Under the pieces are notes generated by a model. That model was not told the DNA's origin. It did not search any database and saw only the letters and a program-made list of their open reading frames with translations. Both the position numbers and the translations under genes were made by a program. From positions 1 to 19,738 of the forward strand of contig JAGCLX010000083.1 of NCBI GenBank assembly GCA_017646785.1: a stretch of DNA of 19,738 nt, in the 5' to 3' direction. Of this stretch, positions 1-7,110 are shown one piece after another (position 1 is the first letter of the stretch; each line of letters starts with the position of its first letter). Source of the stretch: Alistipes sp. Its GTDB lineage: Bacteria; Bacteroidota; Bacteroidia; Bacteroidales; Rikenellaceae.

Positions 1-42
1 ATTGGTGTGGCACGAGCCCTCTACATGGCTACTGACACATAG
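1..42 (+). CDS. Possible 3' end of an upstream gene (partial)
   Basis: Frame 1 is open from the first base to a TAG at 40-42 and reads IGVARALYMATDT, a plausible protein C-terminus with codons like those of the neighbouring genes. It is far too short to identify a family. The only support is the open frame and codon choice, and chance could explain both. No clear terminator hairpin follows, only an AT-rich stretch at about 47-78. Confidence 0.3.
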   Translation: MGVARALYMATDT

Positions 43-187
43 TGACAAAAGAATATAAATATACTTTTGTATATCCCTCTGTGTGGCTAAATATCTATGG
101 TCACACGCCTGGCCACATGTGCAGTTGCGCATGGCTCGACGCATGGCTTTTTGGTGATTGTTGCCCGCGCTCCCAGGGTACAAAAAA

Positions 188-300
188 GTCACAAAGTCAC
201 AAAGTCACAGAGTCACAGGGGGTGGGGGTGTGTGACAAGGTGTGACAAAGTGTGACAAGGTGTGACAAAGTGTGACAAGGTGTGACAAGGTGTGACAAGG
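188..300. repeat. Repeat block A: GTCACAAA units, G-run, then seven 10-bp TGTGACAAGG units
   Basis: The left arm (188-217) carries four GTCACA-containing units 8 bases apart. The centre is GGGGGTGGGGG (218-228). The right arm is seven uninterrupted 10-bp units, TGTGACAAGG or TGTGACAAAG, in perfect register from 231 to 300. GTCACA and TGTGAC are reverse complements, so the arms could pair in several registers around the G-rich centre. A 10-bp period is about one helical turn, so every TGTGAC would face the same side of the DNA. Confidence 0.9.
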
Positions 301-314
301 TCAAGGGAGCCTAA

Positions 315-381
315 AAAATCACAAAATCACGAAATCACGCAATCACGAGGGGTGGGGGGGGTGTGTGACAAGTGTGATTTT
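315..381. repeat. Repeat block B: shorter relative of block A
   Basis: AAATCAC units spaced 8 bases apart (from about 316 to 346) lead into GGGGTGGGGGGGG (349-361), then TGTGTGACAAGTGTGATTTT. The order of parts matches block A: direct repeats, G-run, inverted TGTGA units. The outer ends form a perfect 9-bp inverted repeat, AAAATCACA (315-323) with TGTGATTTT (373-381). The block looks like a diverged copy of A that lost the long 10-bp array. Confidence 0.8.
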
Positions 382-490
382 ATGTTATTTTTCAATTAGC
401 AACAAGGGATGGGTGCCGCCGTGGCGACCAACAGACCAACTGCAGGGTAAAATTATTCAACCACGTATAGCAATGATAGTTTTTTTTTCG

Positions 491-498
491 TATCTTTG
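491..498 (+). promoter_or_regulatory. Candidate -7 box for the steroid cluster
   Basis: TATCTTTG matches the Bacteroidetes TAnnTTTG -7 box, here followed by CA. It lies 71 bases before the chosen start of the 5-alpha-reductase gene. No good TTTG -33 box sits 19-21 bases upstream. A T9 run (480-488) occupies the spacer just before the box. Confidence 0.5.
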
Positions 499-518
499 CA
501 CCTTACTATGCAGTACCT

Positions 519-535
519 TGATACCAAAGGTATCA
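519..535. promoter_or_regulatory. 17-bp palindrome in the leader of the steroid cluster
   Basis: TGATACC-AAA-GGTATCA is a perfect inverted repeat with 7-bp arms and a 3-base centre. It sits about 21 bases downstream of the putative -7 box and 33 bases before the ATG at 569. That position fits an operator overlapping early transcription, or a small leader hairpin. No T-run follows, so a terminator is unlikely. The binding factor is unknown and no regulator gene lies in the window. Confidence 0.5.
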
Positions 536-568
536 GCGCAAAGAGTGTGTAACCAAACTATAATAGAT

Positions 569-1339
569 ATGTTTTCAGAAATCGTGTCGCTCGAGAGCTA
601 CAACATCTTCCTCGTCACCATGGCCGCAATCGCCGTGGTGGTGTTCATCGCCCTCTACTTCGTGGAGGCGGGATACGGCTACCTCTTCAACCCCAAGTTC
701 GGCTTCCCCGTACCCAATAAGGTGGCGTGGGTGCTCATGGAGTGCCCCGTATTCATCGCCATGGCCGCGCTATGGTGGCTGTCACCCGTGAGGTTCGAGG
801 CGGCACCCTTGGCACTCTTTGTCATCTTCCAGATGCACTACTTCCAGCGCTCATTCATCTTCCCACTGCTCATACGCGGCAACTCTAAGATGCCCGTAGG
901 CATCATGCTTATGGGCATGATATTCAACACGTTGAACGCCGTGATGCAGGGTGGCTGGATATTCTACTACGGCAACTACGAGGGTTGGCTCTCTAAGCCC
1001 TACTTCTACATCGGCGCAGTGGTGTTCCTCTTCGGCTTCATCACCAACCTCCACTCCGACTACGTCATCCGCAACCTGCGCAAGCCTGGCGACACCAAGC
1101 ACTACATCCCCAAGGGTGGTATGTTCAAGTATGTGTCGTCGGCGAACTACTTTGGCGAGTTCATGGAGTGGGTAGGCTTCGCCATCGCCTCATGGTCGTG
1201 GGCAGGCGTTGTCTTCGCGTTGTGGACCTTTGCCAACCTCGGACCCCGCTCGGCATCGCTCTACAAGCGCTACGAGAAGGAGTTTGGCGAGGAGTTCACC
1301 TCGCTCAAGCGCAAGCGCATACTCCCATTCATCTACTAA
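569..1339 (+). CDS. Steroid 5-alpha-reductase family membrane enzyme (SRD5A-like)
   Basis: A 256-residue, multi-pass membrane protein closely resembling human SRD5A1/SRD5A2, which reduce the delta-4 double bond of 3-oxo-delta-4 steroids with NADPH to give the 5-alpha (A/B trans) product. Visible landmarks: HYFQRSFIFPLLIRG (90-104), NLHSDYVIRNLRKPG (160-174), PKGGMFKYVSSANYFGE (181-197) and a C-terminal PFIY. Glu58 and Tyr91 fall where SRD5A2 has its catalytic Glu57/Tyr91 pair, and Asn160, Asp164 and Arg171 match its NADPH-contacting positions as I recall them. I chose the ATG at 569 because the open frame further upstream crosses the promoter, palindrome and repeats and has no family similarity. 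It is the first gene of a cluster with an OYE-type reductase (30-base gap) and an SDR. Substrate (bile acid or steroid hormone) is not readable from sequence. Confidence 0.9.
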   Translation: MFSEIVSLESYNIFLVTMAAIAVVVFIALYFVEAGYGYLFNPKFGFPVPNKVAWVLMECPVFIAMAALWWLSPVRFEAAPLALFVIFQMHYFQRSFIFPLLIRGNSKMPVGIMLMGMIFNTLNAVMQGGWIFYYGNYEGWLSKPYFYIGAVVFLFGFITNLHSDYVIRNLRKPGDTKHYIPKGGMFKYVSSANYFGEFMEWVGFAIASWSWAGVVFALWTFANLGPRSASLYKRYEKEFGEEFTSLKRKRILPFIY

Positions 1340-1369
1340 CGAACAAAACACTATCAACTACATAACACC

Positions 1370-2617
1370 ATGGAAAACAAGAAGCGACTTGAAGAGTCTA
1401 AGTTGTTCACTCCCTACAAAATAGGAAGCGTAACATTACGCAACCGCGTGATTCGCTCCGCAGCATTTGAGTCTATGGGCAAGGACTTCGCCCCCACCCA
1501 GGCACTCAAGGACTACCACGTCAGCGTAGCACGTGGTGGCGTGGGCATGACCACCGTTGCCTATGCCTCAATCAACCGTAGCGGCATCTCGTTCAACAAG
1601 CAGTTGTGGCTCCGCGACGAGATAGTGCCCGCCCTGCGCGACCTTACCGATGCAGTACACGCTGAGGGTGCCGCTGTGGGCATACAGCTCGGCCACTGCG
1701 GTAACATGACCCACTGGTCTACGGCTGGTAGCTTCCCCGTGTCGGCCTCTAACGGCTTCAACCTCTACTCACCCACCCTCCACCGTCGCATGACACATGG
1801 CGAGATACGCCAATTTGCCAAGGACTTCGGCACAGCAGTGGATACGGCATATAACGCGGGCTTCGACTCTGTGGAGGTGCACGCAGGCCACGGCTACCTC
1901 ATCTCGCAGTTTCTCTCGCCCTACACCAACCACCGCCACGACGAGTATGGTGGCTCACTCGAAAACCGCATGCGCTTCATGAAGATGTGCTTGGAGGAGG
2001 TCATGGAGCATGCCCGCAAGCGCGGCATGGGCGTCTTGGTTAAGCACAACATGGAGGATGGCTTTAAGCGTGGCATCCAGGTGGCTGAGTCCATCGAGAT
2101 AGCCAAGGAGATAGAGAAGTTCGGCGTCGACGGCATCGTTCTCTCGTCGGGCTTCGTGTCTAAGGCCCCTATGGCCGTTATGCGCGGTCGCATCCCCACA
2201 AAGACCATGGGCTACTACATGGGCTGGAACGAGTGGCTTCAAAAAATCGTGGTATCGCTCTTTGGCCAGTGGCTCATCAAGCAGTACGACTTCGAGGAGT
2301 GCTACTTCCTGGAGAACGCTAAGAAGTTCCGCGAGGCATTGAAGGGTCCGTTGGTATATGTCGGCGGTCTTGTGTCGCGTGAGGGCATCGAGAAGGTCTT
2401 GGATGAGGGCTTCGAGCTTGTGCAGATGGCCCGCGCCTTGGTCAACGACCCTGCGTTTGTCAATAAGCTCAAGGCTGGCGACATGGCCACACGCAGTGGC
2501 TGCGACCACCGCGACTACTGCATGGCCCGCATGTACTCTGTCGATATGCAGTGCTGCCACAACTGCCAGGAGCACATCCCCGCACGCCTGTGGAAGGATA
2601 TTAACTCTATAAAGTAG
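1370..2617 (+). CDS. Old Yellow Enzyme-family NADH:flavin oxidoreductase, candidate 3-oxo-delta-4-steroid 5-beta-reductase
   Basis: A 415-residue FMN TIM-barrel enzyme. The substrate-binding His pair and following segment are plain: HAGHGYLISQFLSP (171-184), then DEYGGSLENRMR. The FMN phosphate site is VGG (331-333) with MARAL (353-357). It lacks the C-terminal FAD/NAD domain of BaiCD and dienoyl-CoA reductases (about 640 residues), so electrons must come from NAD(P)H directly or a partner. A C-terminal Cys cluster (Cys378, 384, 395, 396, 399) lies where relatives carry a CxxC-type 4Fe-4S motif, but the spacing differs. OYE enzymes are known to reduce delta-4-3-keto steroids to the 5-beta form. 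Placement between a 5-alpha-reductase and an SDR suggests it makes the opposite stereoisomer; a general enoate reductase is the main alternative. Confidence 0.85.
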   Translation: MENKKRLEESKLFTPYKIGSVTLRNRVIRSAAFESMGKDFAPTQALKDYHVSVARGGVGMTTVAYASINRSGISFNKQLWLRDEIVPALRDLTDAVHAEGAAVGIQLGHCGNMTHWSTAGSFPVSASNGFNLYSPTLHRRMTHGEIRQFAKDFGTAVDTAYNAGFDSVEVHAGHGYLISQFLSPYTNHRHDEYGGSLENRMRFMKMCLEEVMEHARKRGMGVLVKHNMEDGFKRGIQVAESIEIAKEIEKFGVDGIVLSSGFVSKAPMAVMRGRIPTKTMGYYMGWNEWLQKIVVSLFGQWLIKQYDFEECYFLENAKKFREALKGPLVYVGGLVSREGIEKVLDEGFELVQMARALVNDPAFVNKLKAGDMATRSGCDHRDYCMARMYSVDMQCCHNCQEHIPARLWKDINSIK

Positions 2618-2622
2618 GAGGA
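2616..2622 (+). promoter_or_regulatory. Strong Shine-Dalgarno sequence overlapping the preceding stop codon
   Basis: AGGAGGA begins inside the TAG stop of the OYE gene and lies 7 bases before the ATG at 2630. Such a complete Shine-Dalgarno is unusual among the genes here, which mostly have AT-rich leaders. It fixes the start of the SDR and suggests translational coupling. Confidence 0.75.
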
Positions 2623-2629
2623 TAGAGCT

Positions 2630-3448
2630 ATGTGTTTATGTAATAAGCACTTGGGCGAAGTAGTCCGTGGCAGTGCCTGGGCCTTGGTTACAGGCTCAGC
2701 AAAGGGTATCGGCCGCCAGTATGCCGAGCGTTTGGCTATGCTTGGCTACAACCTCTATATGGTAGACATCGACGAGGCTATCATCACCGAGGCACGCATC
2801 GTTGCGGAGCACTACTCGGTTAAGTGCGTAGGCATGGTTATGGACCTTGCTGAGGTGGGTGCCGCACGCAGGCTCCACGACATCACCGTGGCTGAGGGCT
2901 ATGCCTTCGACGTGGTTATAAACAACGCTGGTGTCTTCTCGTTCTGCGACATCCTCAACACCCCATTGGAGCGTATCGAGCGCCTCATGCAGCTGCACGA
3001 CATCACGCTTGCATCGATGTGCCGCCTCTATGGTGAGGATATGCTTAAGCGCGGTAAGGGTCGCATCCTCAACATGTCGTCCTACTCCATCTGGATGCCC
3101 TTCCCCGGCTTGGCCCTCTATAGCGCCTCAAAGGCCTTTGTCAAGAGCTTTACGGAGGCCTTCAACAAGGAGCTACGTCGCACGGGTGTTAGCGTCACAG
3201 CGATATGCCCCGCAGGTATCGCCACCGACCTCTATGGTCTGTCAAAGAGCTTGCAACGCTTCGGTCTTAAAACAGGAATACTTATGTCACCGCAGAGCTG
3301 TGCACGCCGTGGTCTGAATGCCATGTTCCGTGGTCGCAGCGTTGTGGTACCCGACTGGTGGTTCCGCTTGCTCATACCAATCTGCAAGTACCTTCCCAAC
3401 TTCCTTATACGTCCCCTACGCAACTTCACCATGAAGTGGCAAAAATAG
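2630..3448 (+). CDS. Short-chain dehydrogenase/reductase, candidate 3-beta-hydroxysteroid dehydrogenase
   Basis: A 272-residue classical SDR with Rossmann fold. Cofactor motif TGSAKGIG (21-28), NNAG (98-101), catalytic Ser150 or Ser151 and YSASK (164-168, Tyr164/Lys168) are all present. Asp46 at the end of the second strand usually favours NAD(H). The last 35 or so residues are rich in Trp, Leu, Ile and Pro, with a basic end, which suggests a membrane-associated tail as in some steroid and lipid SDRs. It starts 12 bases after the OYE gene behind a strong Shine-Dalgarno. In this context the likely reaction is interconversion of 3-oxo and 3-hydroxy steroids or bile acids after ring reduction. 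The 3-beta stereochemistry is inferred from the similar reported Bacteroidales cluster, not from residues. Another ketoacyl/ketosteroid SDR role cannot be excluded. Confidence 0.85.
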   Translation: MCLCNKHLGEVVRGSAWALVTGSAKGIGRQYAERLAMLGYNLYMVDIDEAIITEARIVAEHYSVKCVGMVMDLAEVGAARRLHDITVAEGYAFDVVINNAGVFSFCDILNTPLERIERLMQLHDITLASMCRLYGEDMLKRGKGRILNMSSYSIWMPFPGLALYSASKAFVKSFTEAFNKELRRTGVSVTAICPAGIATDLYGLSKSLQRFGLKTGILMSPQSCARRGLNAMFRGRSVVVPDWWFRLLIPICKYLPNFLIRPLRNFTMKWQK

Positions 3449-3457
3449 TTACACACC

Positions 3458-5938
3458 ATGCAGAATAACAACGACAACACCCCACGCCGTAAGTGCCGCG
3501 CAAGGAGAGTCATCAAGTGGTCACTCATCACCCTACTCTCTGTTGTGGTGCTCGCCATAGGTGCAGCCATAGCGTGGCTTGGTCCCCTTGCCGAGTGGTT
3601 CGTCGAGAAGTACGACCTTGAGCTTATGGGTCGCCAGCTCGAGATGGAGAACCTGCGCATCAAGCTCTTCAGCGGCGAGGCCTCAGCCCAGAATATCATC
3701 CTCTACGAGCAGGATGACACTACACCCTTCGTTAGCCTTGGTGACGTGAAGGTAGAGATGGCACTCAAGGATATCTTTGATGGCCACATACACCTCACAC
3801 GCGCTACGCTCGACTCGCTCTATGCCCACATCGACCAGAGTGCCGAGGCCTTTAACTTCGACGACATGCTGGAGTACATAGCCGTGACCTATGCCTCGGA
3901 GGAGGAGCCCGCAGAGGAGAGCGAGCCTTGGCTCATCACCCTCGACAACCTCGCCATCAGCAATGGCCACCTCTTGTACTACGACCAGGAGCTTGCCCAG
4001 CGCTGGGAGCTCACCCAGCTTAACGTCACCACCCCATCGTTCTACCTCGACGACCGCTTCTCGCACATCGACGCCTCGATGACCATCAACGACGTGGCTA
4101 CGCTCGCAGGCGCCGTGGAGCTCAACTACGCTACGTGGGACTTCCTCTTCGATGGCTCGTTGCGCGAGTTCCCCTTTGCCGAGACGTATAACTACCTTAA
4201 GCCCTACCTCAACATAGGTAGCATCACGGGTAGTGCCTCTGCCGACCTAAGCATCAAGGGTAACGTTATGAATATCATGGCCATGACCCTCAGCGGTGAG
4301 GCTTCGACCAAGGGCTTTGGTCTTACCACCTCGGTGGGTGGCAAGGTGCTTGAGTCCGATGAGCTTAGCGTGGGCATCGAGGAGATAGACCTCGCCAACA
4401 ACCGCTACCTACTCTCACGCCTTGAGGCCAATGGCTTCTCTTCGGAGATGGAGTTCAATGCCGACGGCACACCCAACTTCGACCCGCTCTTCTACAACGA
4501 CCCCACCGTGGTCATCGAGTCTACAGCCACACAGCAGGGCGACGACCTCTATGAGGTTAAGGAGCGCGTTACGGTAACCACCTCGGATGACGAGTCACTA
4601 CTCGAGGATATGGTGGTGCGCATAGGTAAGGTATCGCTGCGTGGTGGTGACTTCCGCTATGCCGACCACACCCTACACCGCGAGTTCGAGTATGAGCTTA
4701 GCGACATCTTCATCGCTGGCGACAGCCTCGACCTTATGAACCGCAATAAGATAATGCTTGGCGCACAGCTGCCCAAGCAGGGCTCGGTGATGTTGCGCTG
4801 GGATGGCTCGCTTAGCGACTTCCACAACCAGAGCCTCATGCTCATGCTCAACAACGTGGACATGGTGGGCATATCACCCTACTTGGAGCACTTCACGGGC
4901 TTCCCCATCAAGGATGGTAACCTCACCTTCCGCAGCCAGAATGTCATCACCAATGGTGGTCTGAGCGGTATCAACCAGTTTGGCACCTACAACTTCAAGG
5001 TCGGCAAGCGCGACAAGAGCATCGACCCAGAGATAAAGCTCCCCCTCCGCCTTGCGGTGTTCATGCTCACGGACAAGGATGAGCACATCGACATCGACCT
5101 TCCCGTCTCGGGCCACATCGACTCACCCAAGTTCTCCTACGGCAGGATTATCATGAAGGCCGTGGGTGGCCTTATGGTCAAGCTGCTGGTGTCACCCTTC
5201 GAGTTCCTCTCGGGAGATAAGCAGGACGCCTTCCGCTACATCAACATAGACATCATGGAGCAGGGCTTGAGCTCGGAGCACTACGCCCGCTTGGATAAGA
5301 TGGCCGAGGCCCTCAAGCAGGATAGCACCGTGCGTGTACGCCTCACTCAGCGCGTCAACCACCACCGTGCGGCACAGCGCATCGCCAACATGAACCTCAA
5401 GATAGCCTACTACAACAACACCTACGGCCATGAGCGAGGCTTCCTCGATATGCTCGCCATCTCGCAAATCAACCAGACGAAGATGTCGAATAAGGAGGTA
5501 TTGAAGTATGCCGACTCACTGCTCGTGGCACGCGGCATCGACCCCACACACATGAACAGCCAGGCTAAGGCTATGGCCCTCTATGGCGACAAGGTGGATG
5601 GCCAGCTTAAGATGCTCATGGAGCGCCGCAACCGCATCATCAACGACTACATGTCGTTCCAGCACCAAGACCTCCCTGAGGGTTCGTTCACCATCGCCCC
5701 CGTGGTCATCGACGACATGAAGAGCTACCATAGCAAAGACCGCTACACCGTCACGCTCATCATCGACGAGCAGGAGGTGGAGCTCCCCGTGGATGATAAC
5801 GACACCGAGGCCGATAGCCAGGATGATGCCACCTCACTCGACGACGACACCACCGCTGAGGACAATATCCCCGCAGGTGATGCGTTAGCCGAGGAGCAGA
5901 CCGCAGAGACAACACAGACAGCAGAAATAAACAACTAA
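3458..5938 (+). CDS. DUF748/AsmA-like envelope protein
   Basis: An 826-residue protein with a short basic cytoplasmic N-terminus, one transmembrane helix (about 21-41) and a long beta-rich periplasmic body. The segment at about 547-588 (LPVSGHIDSPKFSYGRIIMK, followed by a hydrophobic stretch and SPFEFL) matches the typical C-terminal signature of DUF748 proteins, relatives of AsmA, YhdP and TamB. That superfamily is thought to bridge the inner and outer membranes and move lipids. The last 50 or so residues are very acidic and Thr/Asp/Glu-rich, perhaps a disordered tail. It starts 9 bases after the SDR stop with no terminator or promoter between, so co-transcription with the steroid genes is likely. 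A role in moving hydrophobic steroids or lipids is my inference only; a general envelope-lipid role is equally possible. Confidence 0.8.
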   Translation: MQNNNDNTPRRKCRARRVIKWSLITLLSVVVLAIGAAIAWLGPLAEWFVEKYDLELMGRQLEMENLRIKLFSGEASAQNIILYEQDDTTPFVSLGDVKVEMALKDIFDGHIHLTRATLDSLYAHIDQSAEAFNFDDMLEYIAVTYASEEEPAEESEPWLITLDNLAISNGHLLYYDQELAQRWELTQLNVTTPSFYLDDRFSHIDASMTINDVATLAGAVELNYATWDFLFDGSLREFPFAETYNYLKPYLNIGSITGSASADLSIKGNVMNIMAMTLSGEASTKGFGLTTSVGGKVLESDELSVGIEEIDLANNRYLLSRLEANGFSSEMEFNADGTPNFDPLFYNDPTVVIESTATQQGDDLYEVKERVTVTTSDDESLLEDMVVRIGKVSLRGGDFRYADHTLHREFEYELSDIFIAGDSLDLMNRNKIMLGAQLPKQGSVMLRWDGSLSDFHNQSLMLMLNNVDMVGISPYLEHFTGFPIKDGNLTFRSQNVITNGGLSGINQFGTYNFKVGKRDKSIDPEIKLPLRLAVFMLTDKDEHIDIDLPVSGHIDSPKFSYGRIIMKAVGGLMVKLLVSPFEFLSGDKQDAFRYINIDIMEQGLSSEHYARLDKMAEALKQDSTVRVRLTQRVNHHRAAQRIANMNLKIAYYNNTYGHERGFLDMLAISQINQTKMSNKEVLKYADSLLVARGIDPTHMNSQAKAMALYGDKVDGQLKMLMERRNRIINDYMSFQHQDLPEGSFTIAPVVIDDMKSYHSKDRYTVTLIIDEQEVELPVDDNDTEADSQDDATSLDDDTTAEDNIPAGDALAEEQTAETTQTAEINN

Positions 5939-5961
5939 TAAATTTACATTTTTAAACACAG

Positions 5962-7038
5962 ATGAAGAAGTTTTTTATCGCAATGGGCGTCATCGCCCTC
6001 TCGCTTGCAACAGTAGCTTGCGGCGACACAAATGCAAAGAACAGCGAGACCCCCAAGGCTGTTCGCAAGATCAACCTCAAGGATTACAACGTTGCTAAGG
6101 GCGCAGAGTTGGACACCCTCTCTTATGCTATGGGTGCTAACCTCGGTATGCAGTTGCGCTTCGGCATGGCGGAGTTCAACCTCGACAATGAGCTCTACAT
6201 CAAGTATATGCTCGAGTTCTTCGAGAACGGTAGCCTCGAGGATGAGCGCCTCATGGAGGACCAGCAGAAGATGATGGATTTCCACTACACACGCTACATG
6301 CCCTACGTTCAGGCAAAGCGCCAGCGCGAGATGTTCAAGACTGACCGTCCCGACACACTCCCCACACCCAACGTGCCTGAGCTCTTCGACGAGACATACA
6401 CCAAGGAGGGCGTTACAGCTATGCTTGGCCGTGGCAACGGTGCATCACTCATCGGCATCAAGGAGGACATCGACATCAAGTGGGTTGTAAACGCCATCCA
6501 GGACTGCCTCGCTTTGGAGTCTGAGGAGGCCTTCACCGAGGGTCTTAAGCTCACTGAGGAGCAGCTCACCAAGGCATTCATGGAGTTCCAGGTGAAGCGC
6601 CAGCAGCGTGCACGCGAGGAGCAGGAGCGCAAGGCAGCCGAGAACTTGGAGGCTTCAGCAGCATGGCTCGCAGAGGTTGAGCAGATGGAGAACGTTGTAA
6701 AGACTGAGTCTGGCCTTCTCTACCGCATCGACCGCGAGGGTACAGACGTACACGCTACAACCGACACCGACGTTGTAGAGGTAAACTACGAGGGTAAGAC
6801 CCGCGACGGCAAGGTCTTCGACTCAAGCTACGAGCGTGGCGAGAGCATCTCGTTTGGTCTTAACCAGGTTATCCGTGGCTGGACCGAGGGCATGAAGCTC
6901 GTTGGCGAGGGTGGCCAGATCACCTTGTGGATTCCATCAGATATGGCATACGGCACACGTGGTGCAGGTGCAAACATTGGCCCTAACGAAGCTTTGGAGT
7001 TCAAGGTTGAGCTTATCAAGGTTAACCCTGAGAAGTAA
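5962..7038 (+). CDS. FKBP-type peptidyl-prolyl cis-trans isomerase, probable lipoprotein
   Basis: A 358-residue envelope protein. The signal peptide ends in SLATVAC with the lipid-accepting Cys at 20, a slightly atypical lipobox. Residues 50-240 hold two helical segments like the FKBP_N dimerisation region (one begins SYAMGANLGMQL at about 54), followed by a Glu/Arg-rich helix. The FKBP catalytic domain spans about 268-356 and carries VNYEGKTRDGKVFDSSYERG, VIRGWTEGM and IPSDMAYGTRG. Such Mip/FkpA-like proteins speed proline isomerisation during folding of exported proteins. It starts 23 bases after the DUF748 gene, so it may share that transcript. Its codon use (more GCT, GTT, ACA and AAC) differs from the upstream genes and suggests higher expression, possibly from an unseen promoter. 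It ends at a strong terminator. Confidence 0.92.
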   Translation: MKKFFIAMGVIALSLATVACGDTNAKNSETPKAVRKINLKDYNVAKGAELDTLSYAMGANLGMQLRFGMAEFNLDNELYIKYMLEFFENGSLEDERLMEDQQKMMDFHYTRYMPYVQAKRQREMFKTDRPDTLPTPNVPELFDETYTKEGVTAMLGRGNGASLIGIKEDIDIKWVVNAIQDCLALESEEAFTEGLKLTEEQLTKAFMEFQVKRQQRAREEQERKAAENLEASAAWLAEVEQMENVVKTESGLLYRIDREGTDVHATTDTDVVEVNYEGKTRDGKVFDSSYERGESISFGLNQVIRGWTEGMKLVGEGGQITLWIPSDMAYGTRGAGANIGPNEALEFKVELIKVNPEK

Positions 7039-7051
7039 TTCCACAAAATAA

Positions 7052-7098
7052 AACAAGAAAACCCACATAGGAATTTTCCTGTGTGGGTTTCTTGTTTT
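7052..7098. terminator. Bidirectional terminator between the FKBP and ZIP genes
   Basis: ACAAGAAAACCCACATAGG pairs with CCTGTGTGGGTTTCTTGT with one bulge and one mismatch, around a short AATTTT loop. TTTTT follows on the plus strand and TTTTATTTTG on the minus strand. It serves the FKBP gene and the convergent ZIP gene, which ends at 7111. Confidence 0.9.
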
Positions 7099-7110
7099 TG
7101 CCGAGACATA

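Larger units (their letters stand above)
43..568. other. Long non-coding region with two repeat blocks and the leader of the steroid cluster
   Basis: About 525 bases with no convincing gene. From left to right it holds an AT-rich stretch (47-78); a GC-rich stretch with a short direct repeat of CGCATGGCTCGA/CGCATGGCTT (128-149); a repeat block with G-runs (188-300); a second related block (315-381); a T9 tract (480-488); a TATCTTTG promoter-like box (491-498); and a 17-bp palindrome (519-535). Open frames crossing it have low-complexity or non-protein-like translations, so I treat them as chance. Confidence 0.7.

Noticed and set aside
127..149. Direct repeat of CGCATGGCTCGA/CGCATGGCTT as part of an attachment site
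   Set aside because: Too short, with no integrase, tRNA or mobile-element gene in the window.
42..245. Open frame of 67 codons in the repeat region
   Set aside because: Low-complexity translation from the repeats, no ribosome site and no family resemblance.
188..381. Possible CRISPR array
   Set aside because: Units are only 8-10 bases and contiguous, with no unique spacers of 30 or so bases.
365..568. N-terminal extension of the 5-alpha-reductase gene from the ATG at 365
   Set aside because: The extra 68 codons cross a TATCTTTG box, a T9 run and a palindrome, and the translation has no similarity to the family; the start at 569 gives the normal SRD5A length and aligns Glu58/Tyr91.
1955..2575. 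206-codon open frame antisense to the OYE gene
   Set aside because: A shadow of a strongly supported coding region; it is His/Leu/Ala-rich with no recognisable motif.
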